Under the pieces are notes generated by a model. That model did not search any database. It saw nothing but the letters and a program-made list of their open reading frames with translations, and was not told the DNA's origin. Positions 36,060 through 47,675 of a stretch of DNA of 64,000 bases are shown here, in pieces. Position 1 is the first letter of the stretch, and every line of letters starts with the position of its first letter. The translations under genes were made by a program, and so were the position numbers. Origin of the DNA: Malachius bipustulatus (Eukaryota > Arthropoda > Insecta > Coleoptera > Melyridae); contig OU342630.1 in assembly GCA_910589415.1 (NCBI GenBank), forward strand, positions 15,533,867 to 15,597,866. Direction: 5' to 3'.

Positions 36060-36296
36060 GGGCCGGTTGTTCGTACGTCAGTTAAAAGTTTTGAGATAAC
36101 TACTGATTTTAAATTGCAAATTTTGAAAATACGGCGAATATAATTAATGATCTTGTATTTTTAATCAGTAATTAACTCTTCTTAAAGCGAGCAGAATTCA
36201 TTTTCAGAAATATCAGAGCAATAGTTTGATAATACAGGGCATTTTAAAATCAGTAGTTATCTCAAAATTTTTAACTGACGTACGAACAACCGGCCC
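36060..36296. mobile_element. MITE, PIF/Harbinger (Tourist)-type
   Basis: The terminal inverted repeats of about 55 bp are GGGCCGGTTGTTCGTACGTC with AGTTAAAAnTTTTGAGATAA, and their mirror ending GACGTACGAACAACCGGCCC. A TAA trinucleotide flanks both ends exactly (36057-36059 and 36297-36299), the T-W-A duplication typical of PIF/Harbinger. The element is 237 bp with no coding capacity. Confidence 0.88.
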
Positions 36297-36299
36297 TAA

Positions 36300-36854
36300 A
36301 TAAATTAAAAATCGACTCGCTTCGATGCTTCTCTTTCAGCGTCATGTCTCGTAATGAGAATTTCGCCCTTCATCCCCGTAGAACGCCCAATAAGTTAAAA
36401 ACCAAACTGCCGTTGGCCCGGCACGAAAGTTTGAATAAACAAAATATTTCAGCAGACAAACAATGTCTGATATTTAAAATTAAATTACATTATAAAATCG
36501 TAAGTAATTACGGCGGCAACAGTCTTCTTTAAGGTGTTCACAAACCAATGCGGGACTATGGGAGCGGGAGCAGAGCGATACCAGCACGGAACATAATTGT
36601 GCAGCGGGAAATGCATGAATCGAAACTTAATGAAATGCAAAATACCGTTACGACCTCAACCCTTAACTTTCGAAATATCGTGTTTAATATCAGAAAGAAT
36701 AGCACTACATCCATTTCTCCGGAACCACATCTGTCTCAATGGCAGGGCAGAACACGATCCCAGGCCACGTGGTTAACGTTTATATTTGGAGAGACACGAG
36801 AAGAAGCCACATAGTTTGAACATTTCAATGCAGAAACACTAGTCTTTTATTTGA
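36300..36854. other. Intergenic DNA, unplaced short frames
   Basis: The frames at 36344-36532 and 36548-36814 start with ATG and have a more mixed composition than most here, but they match nothing that I recognise and have no splice or regulatory support. Confidence 0.4.
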
Positions 36855-37850
36855 TGACTACCAGAACACTTGGGACAAAGGTCTTACCCTTGCAATCCTT
36901 AGAATGATGATTATATGCGTTGCAATTATTGTAGAATATGCGCAGGTCAAGAGCATCATATACCGTACACGTGACGTATCCAATGTGCAATCTACCATAA
37001 TCCAAAACATGTTTATAAATGACAGCGTCCTAGCGTCCAGCTGAAGAAGCGCCTTAACAACACGGCCGTTGGATTTTAGAGGACTGAGAGAAATTAATTG
37101 AATATCGGAATTTTGAAATAAAACTTCTACGTTTTGTGTCTTTAGGGATCTAACAAGAGCATCAGGCTGAAGCTTATCGCTCATGCCGACTTTGTTGCCG
37201 ATTCCTCAGACACACACTTTACAACAACGCCTCCACCATTGACTTATCTGACTGCAGCAACAATCACCTCAGTTTCTATCGTGTCGATGTTTCTACACAG
37301 ATCCACCTTTGTATCCGAGCTGCTTTGCGAGGATATGGGTTGAGCAAGGACAGAAGATTTGGAGACATCAGCTCTGCAATTTCCTGCCTCAATTCAAAGA
37401 CCTCGTTACATAGCGCCGACGTCTCCCCAGTCTGAGTAGAACTCTCGTTTGAAACTCCAAAATAGTGATTCGCAACTCAGATAATATGTGACCTATTAAT
37501 ATTCTTCTTGATCACATCAACAAAATGTTCACTCAAGGTATATACGCTCCCGAACCATGGGATCAGCTCCACCACCATCACGAGTCAACACTCCCTGTAC
37601 TGACAGAAAAATGTAGTAGTGAAAAAGCTCCTTTAACAGCAGCCGAAATTTGAGACAGACTTCAATCCTATGGCGGGTTTCGACATACTCGTCCTCTGTG
37701 AGGTCATGACCCAGAGGATGCCAGCAGCTATGGCAAGATGAACATTGAAGATTATCATCCAGTCGACCGCACTTATACGTTGACATTCATAACAGTTGCA
37801 TGAGGATGTGATGGATCCACAGTCATCACAGTCATCCACCTCCTGCAGCT
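36855..37850 (-). pseudogene. Non-LTR retrotransposon ORF1 (gag-like) relic
   Basis: Pieces in different minus-strand frames follow the order expected of a LINE ORF1. First comes a PHD-like finger at about 37690-37850 (CDDC, CNCYEC, then LQCSSCHSCWHPLGHDLTED, resembling C-x2-C...H..LT.DEY). Next is a coiled-coil-like stretch near 37370-37440 (CNEVFELRQEIAEL). Then an RRM/FP-like stretch at 36990-37190 (DALVRSLKTQNVEVLFQNSD). Last is a degraded zinc knuckle at about 36890-36935 (NNCNAYNHHSKDC, with its first Cys replaced by Tyr). At least two frameshifts break it. It is on the opposite strand to the RT pseudogene at 38025, so the two are separate insertions. The first Met I can place is near 37839. 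Confidence 0.6.
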
Positions 37851-38024
37851 GGCATTAAAACACAGCCAGAGTAATTCGCCTCTGAAGTAAAAAACGATGA
37901 CAACTGATAACAAGTCTTGATACGCAGTATTCCGCACGCTTTATAAAACGATTCACTAATAAAGATAATTACCAGGAAAATTATGTCAATTTAAGAAAGA
38001 CCTCCCTAAACACCACCAACAACA
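37851..38024. other. Junction between two retroelement relics
   Basis: Short unplaced sequence between the minus-strand ORF1 relic and the plus-strand RT relic. Confidence 0.4.
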
Positions 38025-38157
38025 AAAAAGATCGTACCTTATCTTCACGGCTGACATTCCAACTATAAACGATACCACTATCGCCACGTTTGCCGATGAT
38101 ACCGCCATAATCTCAATAAGCGAAGACCCTCAAATAGCGTCGGAGAATCTTCAATTA

Positions 38158-38430
38158 GTGACTTGCGTGGCCTAGTGGTACTCCGCTGGCTCACGAAGCC
38201 ATAGATCGCGGGTTCGAAACTCACCTCGGCCCGCTTTACTTTTCAGATTCATTTTCGAATGTCTGTGAAAAGTAAAACAAGCGATCGAAGGTTTTAAAGG
38301 CAAATATAATTTAAAAGTGTGTGTGGCTAAAGAGTTCGTGCTCAAAGCCAATTTACCAGAGTGGAGCGACTATGTCTTACCTACACAGTTAAGACCGATG
38401 CTCCCTCTTTTTTTAAAAAAAAAAAAAAAA
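38158..38430 (+). mobile_element. tRNA-derived SINE with 12-bp target-site duplication
   Basis: The head has an A box, TGGCCTAGTGG (38168-38178), and a B box, GGTTCGAAAC (38211-38220), separated by 32 nt as in a tRNA. A tRNA-unrelated body of about 190 bp follows, ending in a run of about 17 A (to 38430). AATCTTCAATTA occurs immediately before (38146-38157) and after (38431-38442). Removing the insert with one copy restores the reading frame of the surrounding reverse transcriptase, which proves the insertion. Mobilisation would need a LINE in trans. Confidence 0.93.
38168..38220 (+). promoter_or_regulatory. RNA polymerase III A and B boxes of the SINE
   Basis: TGGCCTAGTGG and GGTTCGAAAC match the internal promoter consensus of tRNA genes. 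They lie in the SINE head, not in a functional tRNA gene, because the acceptor stem and cloverleaf are not maintained. Confidence 0.8.
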
Positions 38431-39095
38431 AATCTTCAATTACACCTAGACCAGCTTCAAGTTTGGCTGAATAGATGGAAAATCAAAGTTAACCACAAAA
38501 AATCCGCACAAATTACGTTCACGAACAGCAGGAATATAATCTGTTCCAAAGTCACATTGAACAATAAGCAGTTACCCGTAAAGCAACTCTCCACAGAAAA
38601 TAAGCTACTTCTGTATAAATGTATAATAAAGCCTATTTGGATCTATGGAATCCAGCTTGGGGCTGTGCCAAGCCATAGAACACCAAAATTATACAAAGAA
38701 TCCAATCAAACATACTTCGAGCAATTTTCCATGCACCATGGTATGGTATGTAAGCAACAAAACCTTGCACGACGACTCTAGCCTCCCTCTTGTTGAAGAT
38801 GAAATCAAAAGATTTACAAGGAACTACCTCGACCAGCTTCCCGACCACCCCAAAGAATTAGCGAGACAATTGTGCACACAGCCAGAAATACGGTTAAAAA
38901 TACAATGGCCGACAGATACATTAAATCAGTGACTTAAGCCAAAAGTGACTAATGTTAATTAATAACCGGGAGTCATACCATAGGGTAACGTCTCCCCTCG
39001 TGTATTCAACACTTATCACTTTTACTTATACATAGCTTCCAAGAGCAGGTTGTAAAGTTGCATACTTTATTAACAAAAAAAAATAAAAAAAATTA

Positions 39096-40174
39096 CTGCT
39101 TGGAACAACTTCCGACTACCGACTGATGCGCACGCGTGGATTCTGAGAAATGTCAGTTATCGTTCCTATTCACAGCTTTGCTCGGTTTATCGAATTTGCA
39201 GCATAATTCAATACCTACGAATAATAACCTTCATAATTCATTCAAAAAGCTCTAATATTAGGAATATTATTCAATAAGAGTAGAAAAAATAAATAATAAG
39301 TAACAAATAAACAATATAATAAATAACTTCAAATAATCCAAAAATACATTGGAATCTCCCTAGGCTAAGCAGTGCTAGTGAAAACTCTTCCTTTAAAATC
39401 TACACAATATCGTCACTTGATTCCGTATAGAGATTTGTATTAATTAAACCGTATTATACATTTCGAGTTCGTTTCCATTTTTGCTGTAATCTATCTAGTA
39501 AGCTCTTGAAAATCTCAAATCATCTGTTGGTCTTTTTTTTTTCATTCTTCATATGGTCTTATAATTAGTGTTACAGTTCTAAAAAAAGATTGCGTGTTGA
39601 ATAACTATTAAATTTTTTTAATAACTATTAAATAACGTAGTAGACGTAGTTGTTTTGAAAAATTTAGAACATATTATAAGTATAGATTTAAAATTTTCCC
39701 TTTTTAAAATTTCCCTATTGATTCACTTGAGAGATAGGTGCCTGTGACATTAACATCCACTTCTAATTATCTTGTGTTGATACAGCTTTGCCATACTTTA
39801 ATATCAGCAAGTTCCTCCTCATAATTTGAAATTAGCCCTGATATCATCTCAAACCGAAGTTAAATTAAAGCTGTTCAGTCCTCCCCATGCTATCATTAGT
39901 CCTTTATTCTCCCACTTTAAGCTCTTCAAAGACATCTTCCAGTATAGCAGTGAACAATTTAGAAGATATAATACCTACCTTTCCGTCTTCTAACCCTTTC
40001 CACAGGAATCTTCTCCGTTGTTTCATATACTTTAACTGAAGTTGTAGCTTGATCATAAACCAATTATACACGATGGCATAACCATTATTTGAAAGCTCTC
40101 TCATATATTAGTACACCCACAATTCCTACACCAGGAAAATTAAGATACCCCAATAATTAATTACAACTATCAAC
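39096..40174. other. Intergenic DNA, nothing recognised
   Basis: AT-rich. The frame at 39904-40104 (-) is unsupported. Confidence 0.5.
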
Positions 40175-40489
40175 TAATACAGGGTGTTTCTCAATAACAT
40201 GCTATTTAAGGATGTGATTCCTCGGGTCATTTTATGAAGAAAAGTTAATATGAACATATTGTCCGCGACAGCTTAAAATTTTTGCTAGGGGTCTCAAATC
40301 TTTAAGAGTTATTTTTTCCGCGTCGCTTCTGAAAGTTAACTTTTCGATAGGCAAGAGCCGGCCAATTGACGTCTATTCCAGACCATTGTACTACAGCGGC
40401 TCGCTTCAAAGTATAGAAAATCTTCCCGCCCGCTAACGGCAACTTTTTAGCCCTAGGGCCGACAACTTTTCTCAGTTGCTGTTATGTAT
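40175..40489 (+). repeat. Solo arm of a CAGGGTG-type repeat
   Basis: Begins with ATACAGGGTGTTTCTCAATA, an end of the TACAGGGTG type, but no mirrored partner was found. It is followed directly by the complete element at 40490. It is more GC-rich in its second half (CGGCTCGC, CCGCCCGC). It may be a remnant arm whose other half was lost. Confidence 0.5.
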
Positions 40490-41043
40490 ACAGGGTGTCC
40501 AGGTATGAGTGTAAAAGCTACACGTGGCGACCTTTCTTGGACTATTTTGAGTAAAAAATATTAATACAATAATGCTCTATACCTCTTCACGGTACCACAC
40601 GAGGTCATCAAAGTTAGAAATTCTGGGTCACAAATATGCATATTATTGAACTTCTATTTCCTTTTGCGCAGTTACGCTTAACATTTTCAAAGACTTTTGC
40701 AAAGTCTTATTTCATTTAATTTTCGTAACAGTGCAATTATTAACTTTTTTAACATTTAGTGCTTTTTTTAATTTTTACATTTATCAACACTGGCAAATTT
40801 CATTAATTAATTTGATTAATTAAATTAATTTGACATAACGATTTCCTTGCGTTCTGCTATTAGTAACATGTGGTTACATAATACCTGCGTGATTCAGTGT
40901 TGCCAGATGTAAATTTCTTCTAGTGGCTCCTGATGGTCTCTGAAGCATGGTAGAGCATTATTGTATTAAGATTTTTTACTCAAAATAGTCCAAAGAAGGT
41001 CGCCACGTTAACTTTTACACTCATACCTGGACAGCCTGTATAA
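40490..41043. mobile_element. DNA element with 100-bp terminal inverted repeats (TACAGGGTGTCC)
   Basis: The left end is GTATACAGGGTGTCCAGGTA then TGAGTGTAAAAGCTACACGTGG. The right end mirrors it with CACTCATACCTGGACAGCCTGTATAA. The repeats continue for about 100 bp (GGACTATTTTGAGTAAAAAA; GCTCTAT). TA flanks both ends. The interior of about 350 bp is AT-rich and non-coding. Confidence 0.88.
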
Positions 41044-43440
41044 CAATAACGGCAGGTGAGAGCTACATAGCTCGAAAGAACGAACACAGTTAAGAGCTCC
41101 CGAGATTGATACCACGATACACGGATATTTGAAACAAGTCGATGCGCGCTAAAACAATAATAATGTATACCTACCTAATTAACAATTGACAGCGGTTACA
41201 TGATAGCGTTCAAGACATTCAAGATTTCAGCGTTCAAAAAAAAAAAAAAAAATGGTAAGTACGCCACTGGCTAATTATGTCTAACTAGTTAACCAGTCAG
41301 TGTTATTAATTAATATTAATACATCATTATTATTTATTAACGACATTATGTTGAAATCACTGATAACTGGTTATCGGTGAACAAGAAGAGTGGAAGCATC
41401 GCTTTCGCACATGTAACCGCTGATGATGTCTACCGCTGCTGTAGACCAAACGTTCGGAGCAAATATCCATGCACCACGGCACAACAGCCCGGAATTAATC
41501 ACGATTTCGAAATTTCAAAAAAATTTATTCTTTGTCGAAAAAAAAACATTTTTTCACCGAATTACGTCAATATAAGGTCATACCGTTTGCCTTATGGTTT
41601 CTTAATTTCTCTATGATATTCGGTCTGAGAAGTTGTTTTTCTTAAGACATTTTTTTTTGTTTCCACGTTTTTTTATACCGAACGACATAATAAATAATAT
41701 GCCGGCCATAAGAAAAACAAAAGTTGACTATGAAAGATGACCTACTTTTAATTTCTACAACTCTAAATTGTTAGGTATTTTAAGTTTTTCTAATTACATC
41801 ATTAGTCTTGTTTGTAAAGTTTTCAAATAAAAGTATAAACAAAAATTAAAATGTGCATTAATCTTTGGTCGTAGGAAAAATAGTGTACATTATTAATATA
41901 CTATTTCCTTGTGGGTAAGATAAACAGCTAATACATTAAAGCGGTCGGCTAATTATGCCCAGGTCATGCGTGGGGGACCTAATCCAATTTTAAACTGATA
42001 ACGTCAATTAAAATTCCAGAGCTAAGTCCGTTATTTTATGGATGGTTGACAGCAAGTTGGTCATTCACTACCAATCAAGGGCGTGTTTACAACATCGCCG
42101 AAGTATACAACCTACAGCGATTCAAGGCCAACTTGAATCGACATCTCCGCTCATGCACCGCTCCCAGAGCATCATAGGGATTTCCCTGCAGTGCATGTGC
42201 ATTTTCAATAAAAAAAATCGACCTGGGAGGAAAAACCGTGTTGAGTTTGAAGGAGTTTGATGTGCGCGTGCAACATAAGAAAGTGTAGTAAGAGAGATTC
42301 ACTGATATGCGTCCCGTTACTCGTCAGAAAATGACATGAAACTAATAGGTAATAGATCTGTACTGGGGAAGTGTTTATGTCTCCCTTTGGAATATTACAA
42401 TAATTATTTGATGCCGCTGTCTTCGGGAATTACTAGGTTCCATATTGATGCCTAGAATATAATAGGCGAATACTCGAAAAACCACAGCGCATAGTTTTCT
42501 GAGGATGTCCACCTTCAGAGACTGCAAGTTCATATTCAATCAAGGTTACTGTCAACAAAGCAATACCAGACAGGAGACAATTGGTTGTTCAATATTTTCG
42601 TCGCCAAAAGTCTATCAATTCAAAAAAGTTATTACAAAGTTCTGTGCAAAAAATTATTTAAAATTAGTTTCGGAAATGGAAACATCTAATTTCCTTCATT
42701 CGTCTAAACCAACAAAAACGGAGAACTGCAATAAAGCTGGTGCTTGTTGACATATATCCAACTTCTTTATTGAAGCTATCGTGAAACTGCATCGATTTTA
42801 TGAGATGATGGGAAAACAAAGAATTAGGTGAGCTCTCTGTGCTAGCAGAGCAGGGAAGCGAGCAAAACTTTGTGTTTGACGTCTACTCATAGACGGAAAT
42901 TGGAATTGGGTCAAGAAGTATAAATTTTCCCGGATTAGGTGTTGAATCGATTTGGATTTTTTTAAACTACCGCCATAAAACCAACAGCGATTTGGTTCTT
43001 ATTGTAAGAATTTAATTTCTATTATCGAAGTTCGCTTTAATTAAAAAGTTGTCTGTTTACATTAGCCTGTTTACGGTCTTGAAAATCTGGAAGACAGTAA
43101 TGGGTAAACAAATCAAATCTGCCCTGGATTGTGTTTTATTCCCACCAAAAAATGAGAATTACCACAAAAATAAATTTAGTGAATATTAATTCTTAGGTGA
43201 TTTGTTGGAGCCATTTAAATGAAAAACAAATCAATTCTTCTATAATAATATTTACATTAATACGCGAAAGATTGGTAGGTAGCTCGGACCATCACCCCTG
43301 GCTTGAAAAGTGGTATCTCGAAGTGTGTACTCCGGAGTGGGAAACAAAATAATTATTAAAAAACATATTTATGATCTAAACAGCTGAAGTTTAGAATTAT
43401 GTATACCACTTTAAGAAGGTTTTGTTTTAGATGTTTCTGA
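41044..43440. other. Intergenic DNA with two weak repeat fragments
   Basis: The stretch 41650-41715 (TATACCGAACGACATAAT, GCCGGCCATAAGAAAAACAA) is a fragment of the foldback family at 13549 and 28620. The stretch 42035-42170 (+) encodes LTASWSFTTNQGRVYNIAEV and then QRFKANLNRHLRSC before a stop. That looks like the extreme C-terminus of a LINE ORF2, but it is too short to be sure. Other frames (42505-42750) are unsupported. Confidence 0.4.
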
Positions 43441-43444
43441 AGAA

Positions 43445-44645
43445 TATACACCGTGTTTTATATTAAGTCGGCACTATTGCTAACTTCGTTATTATTTAAC
43501 CTAGAAAGTCGGTTAAATTAACAAACTAGTAGTATTTTTTCTACTAAATAAAATGGCGAAAGCAGAAAAACAATTGAACATCGCGTTTTCGAGATATTTA
43601 AAAAAATGTAATTTTTTTAATGGAACACCCTGTATATTTTTAGATGGATCGATTGCAATTTTTTTTTTAAAGGGAAAAGTCTTTATACACTGTGATCCTA
43701 AAATAATAAATTCATTAATTATTATTCATTATTTTATTACTCCCAAAGTAGGCTGCAACAATTATTGTAATTTAGTGTACCTACGTAATGTGAGGTAAAA
43801 AAATTATGTCGTCCTCAATAGTGTATTTTTCAATAAAAAAATACACTAAAAATAAGAGTTGTTACCTTGAAAAGGATTTAATTTTACGTAAACAAATAAC
43901 AGAACTTGTTTGTGTGTAAAATTTTATTATTTTAGGATCATAGTGCATAGAGACTTTTTCCTTTAAAAAAATTTTTGCAACCGATCCATCTAAAAATATA
44001 CAGGGTGTTCCATAAAAAATATCAATTTTTTTAAATATATCGAAAACGCGATGTTCAATTGTTTTCCTGTTTTCATCGTTTTATTTAGGAGAAAAAATAC
44101 TACTAGTTTGCTAATTTAACCGACTTTCTAGCTCAAATAATAACGAAGTTAGCAATAGTGCCGACATAATTTAAAACACATACAAGTTCTGCTATTTGTT
44201 TATTTTAAAATTAAATCCTTTTCAATATAACAACTCCTTTTTTTGTGTATTTTTTTATTGAAAAATACACTATTGAGGACGATATATTTTTTACCTTACA
44301 TTACGTAGGTAGGTACACTAAGTTACATTAATTGTCGCAGCCAACTTTGGGAGTAATAAAATAATGAATAATTAATGAATTTATTATTTTAGGATCATAG
44401 TGCATAGAGACTTTTTCCTTTAAAAAAAAATTTGCAACCGATCCATCCAAAAATATATAGGGTGTTCCATTAAAAAAGTTACATTTTTTTAAATATCTCG
44501 AAATCGCGATGTTCAATTGTTTTTTTGTTTTCGCCATTTTATTCAGAAGAAGAAATACTACTAGTTTGCTAATTTAACCGACTTTCTAGCTTAAATAATA
44601 ACGAAGTTAGCAATAGTGCCGACTTAATATAAAATAAAAGGTGTA
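43445..44645. repeat. Foldback with one forward and one-and-a-half inverted arms
   Basis: The forward arm A (about 43445-43915) starts TTAAGTCGGCACTATTGCTA. A full inverted copy occupies 44165-44645 and ends TAGCAATAGTGCCGACTTAA. Between them (43920-44165) lies a partial inverted copy containing only the outer half (GTGCATAGAGACTTTTTCCT; GAACATCGCG mirrored; GTGCCGACATAA). The order is therefore A, half of A inverted, A inverted. Internal GGAACACCCTGTATATTTTT marks a CAGGGTG end in each arm. The two 70-80 codon frames in opposite arms (43553-43798 + and 44328-44537 -) encode similar peptides only because the arms are copies. Confidence 0.88.
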
Positions 44646-46084
44646 TAGGGTAAGGCAGAAAGTTGGACGCATATATGTAAATTTTTGTTATTATAAATTA
44701 CTCAGGATTTTTTTAAATTTTTGTAAATAAAAAATTTCGATCTAAAATTGCATTATGTATCTACAAAAAATTTACTATTAACTCTACGTTAATTTTGCTT
44801 CGTTTTGAGATTATAATTAAAAAACTGAAAGGGGTGCAATTTCACCCCTTATATCTCTAATTTCCACTCTCTAAATTAATAGCACTCCACGATTTTTTAA
44901 TCATCAACTATTTGAAGGAGTTATGTAATAAAAACCCGCTCTTTTGATAAATCCTTATTATTGCCCTGTTTATTAGGACATAATCAATAGCCTACTAGTG
45001 AATCAGTACGATTTTCTTAAACATACAATCAATAACCAAAAATAAATTATCTGCTTGCGTATACGAGGTGCACCAAAAATCGTAAGACGTTTTAAGTCGT
45101 CTTCTTCTTTAAGGACTTCTTCTTTTTAAGGTGCCGTCTTCTGTCGAAGGTTGGCGAAAAATGTTATTTGGAAAAGTTGTTAAACATTAACAGAAGATTT
45201 AAAATGCGAAATTATAATCATCTAAAGGCAACACTACTATTTTACATATTGTTACCATTATAAATTACACCGCGAGGTAAACTAAGAAATTTATTTCGTT
45301 TACTTTCAAAATGAAATTCTCAAAGGTTTCGAGGTTTTAGATTCAAAAACAAAAGATTAAATAACAACTAGGTATTATGTAAATTAAAAAGAATATTATG
45401 TAATAAGCACTCATTTTTGAGATTTTCCAGGTAATCACCATTCACAGCTAGAATTAACAATATTTCGCATTGAACTTCTATTCTATCTACAAGTTCCATT
45501 ATTCTTCTCGTATGTAGGTACTCTAGCTTCCAATAAGACTGCTACAAGTCCAAGCAATGCAGTCAGTCTCTTTGAAAAGTGGTAATACGATTTATCGTTT
45601 GAAAGGGCTTACAGCAGACTTTTGTTTTGAAAGAGGGGAAACTAGATTTTGTTGTATCGAAAATAGTTCAGCCATTCCCAAATCTTTTTCACTGTGACAC
45701 AGTTTATTGTTTTTCCTGTAGGTTGAATTTTGATGTTTAAAAACAATACACTTCACGCCTTATTGCCGTATGTTAATGTTTGGAAAGAGTAAATTACTCC
45801 TGCCAGAGTTCATGTGTGAGTAGCGATGCGTATTTCAGCGAATTTTTCTAGTAAATAGTTTGAAAAATAGTAATAAATCGAGACCAAATCCGCCGAATGG
45901 AAAGTAATGACATACCTATACCCTGCGCGGATTAAATGATTTTTCATTGTTTTTTTTACATACTTCAATAATTATTACCACATCCACTGAACAAAATTTC
46001 AAGTGACTCCAATCATTCAATTTCTAGATATTGAAAAAATTTTTTTGTCGATAAAGTCCATCGGTCCATAAAGTTGCGATTTTG
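44646..46084. other. Intergenic DNA, nothing recognised
   Basis: AT-rich. GTATAGGGTAAGGCAGAAAG at 44643 may be the end of the neighbouring repeat or of another one. No gene was recognised. Confidence 0.45.
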
Positions 46085-46202
46085 ATTGCCATTTCGTGTG
46101 ACACACGTTGCAAAAGGGGTGTTTAAGCACTCGACGATTCTTAAACGAAGCCGAAGGCCGAGTTTTCGTTGCGTGCTTGAAACACTTCTATTTTGCAACT
46201 TT
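46085..46202. repeat. Short palindrome with GC core
   Basis: CACGTTGCAAAAGGGGTGTTTAAGCAC is mirrored by GTGCTTGAAACACTTCTATTTTGCAAC (run positions about 46101-46127 and 46173-46200). The core is GAAGCCGAAGGCCGAG. The total is about 100 bp. It resembles in design the palindromes at 48345-48430, 51938-52770 and 53963-54035. Confidence 0.65.
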
Positions 46203-47062
46203 CATCACAAATAGGTACCTATTTTAGTTCCACTTTTTAACACCTTGTATCTCGAAAACTAAAGCTCCAACTATACATGTTCACAAGAAACGTTTCCCAT
46301 CCATTTTTGCATTTTTACATTCCTCCTAAATTTGGAATACGCATTCAGTAATACCCTGTATAATTTGAGAATTATTAGGATAGTGTTCCTGTATACTCTG
46401 CATGCAGAGTGTGACCTAACCATATAATAATGGCGACCGGGCCAATCAAAAGTCGTCTGTAATGAAAAGCACATGCAGGTTGCTTAAGAAATAAATCAAT
46501 AAATTACAATAGTCTGCAATTGAGGACATAAAAAGGACTTAACGTGGAGAGGGGGTCAATTTCAAGTTGCAACAATTGCGGCTTTATTTATTTGTAATTC
46601 TGATAATAGTAAAGTTCTAAAGTTCCAAAGTATGTAAAATAATGCAAGCATGATAGAAAAGGTATAAAATTCACAAACCTGCGTTATTATCGAAATGAGT
46701 GGCACACGCAATATTATGTGTTTGTTTAATAATTTACATTAAAATGCATCATACAGTTAATTTTTTTTTCTAAATAGCCAAGGTCACATGAAATATCAGC
46801 ATTGATATCATATCTAAAATTTTGTAGGTGTAATAAGGAATCTCTTATATTAACTATTTTCATTTATTTGAAAATACGATTTAAGATTTCTTTTGATTAT
46901 ACTTAGGTAATTGGTGTTAATTCATAATAGCTAAAAAATAATAAGCCCCCATTTGATAAGAATATTTTATTGGAAAGTTGTACACAAATTACAAATTCAA
47001 TTAATGCAAAACTTGACAATTGATAATTTAATATTCAGAATCATTATAATCAATTCCTTAAT
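46203..47062. other. Intergenic DNA with a repeat fragment
   Basis: The stretch 46238-46375 (CACCTTGTATCTCGAAAACT, AATACCCTGTATAATT at the other side) is related to 6055-6130 and carries CAGGGTAT-type ends on both sides, so it is probably a short CAGGGTG-type element. The rest is unrecognised. Confidence 0.5.
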
Positions 47063-47174
47063 AATATAATATATTTGATGAATTTTATTGGGATTTAGGT
47101 TCTAATTTAAATTTGCCACTAAAGATTCTTTACAGAACAAATTAGAAAAACTTTCGTACAGCATGCGAGGAGAA

Positions 47175-47238
47175 GACTGAAGACATGGACGGTACCGTTT
47201 CGTCCTTATTATGGACTCATCAGCATATCATATCAGTC
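47175..47238 (-). ncRNA. Type I hammerhead ribozyme motif, left arm
   Basis: Mirror copy of the motif at 48101-48164, read on the minus strand. It has the same CTGATGA box, GTCC/GGAC stem II, GAAAC, ACGG/CCGT stem III and GTC cleavage triplet, with no substitution in the core. Expected self-cleavage lies after the C at 47188 (minus strand). Confidence 0.85.
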
Positions 47239-47675
47239 AGCTCTAAACCACACATTCATGCTATACGAAATTTGGAAGTTCTATCTATTCTAACTGGTGT
47301 TTTCGTTTTGTAGTGACTTATAATTTTCAAATGAGTGAGCAGGCAACCAGAGAAACGTGCGTGTCTTTATATAGTATTATCCCCGCTATAACAGTAGAGC
47401 TTTCATGGATTTATGAATTTTTACACTACTAATGCAGAGGTTTCTATTAACTCAAGAACTACACATTGATTCTCATAAGTATATACCTACCCACATTCAT
47501 TTTCAAGCTAATTTTTATTGAATTTTTACTGATGTGTATTTATAAATTAGATGTTACTACACGAATTAAGATGTTATGGCACATTTTTTCACCCTGGCCT
47601 TTTTAGATTTATAATTATTTTTATTGAACCACTTATTTGATTATATAATATATTTGATGAATTGACCAATTGACC

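Larger units (their letters stand above)
38025..39095 (+). pseudogene. Jockey-like reverse transcriptase relic split by a SINE
   Basis: Coding similarity starts near 38030 with YLIFTADIP and the catalytic FADD (ATFADDTAIIS, about 38085-38117). It stops at ENLQ where a SINE enters, and resumes after it with LHLDQLQVWLNRWKIKVNHK. The stretch between PVKQ and LSTENKLLLY is shorter than in jockey-type enzymes, so an internal deletion is likely. KLLLYKCIIKPIWIYGIQL is the conserved post-thumb motif. After that the frame shifts: WYVSNKTLHDD and LDQLPDHPKELARQL continue in another frame to a stop near 38932. A 3' UTR ends in an A-rich tail at about 39080-39097. It is 5'-truncated and clearly dead. 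Confidence 0.88.

Noticed and set aside
38158..38236. tRNA gene
   Set aside because: A and B boxes are present, but the cloverleaf is not maintained, a SINE body and poly-A follow, and the insert has a target-site duplication.
41415..41455. Hammerhead-like CTGATGA followed by a GTCTAC/GTAGAC stem
   Set aside because: The stem II analogue is good, but the GAAA box is replaced by CAAA and no stem I or stem III can be formed with the flanks.
43553..44537. Two frames on opposite strands encoding nearly the same 70-80 residue peptide (KQLNIAFSRYLKKCNFFNGT)
   Set aside because: They lie in the two inverted arms of one foldback, so their similarity follows from the repeat. The frame also runs through the CACCCTGTAT end motif. 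There is no sign of a gene.
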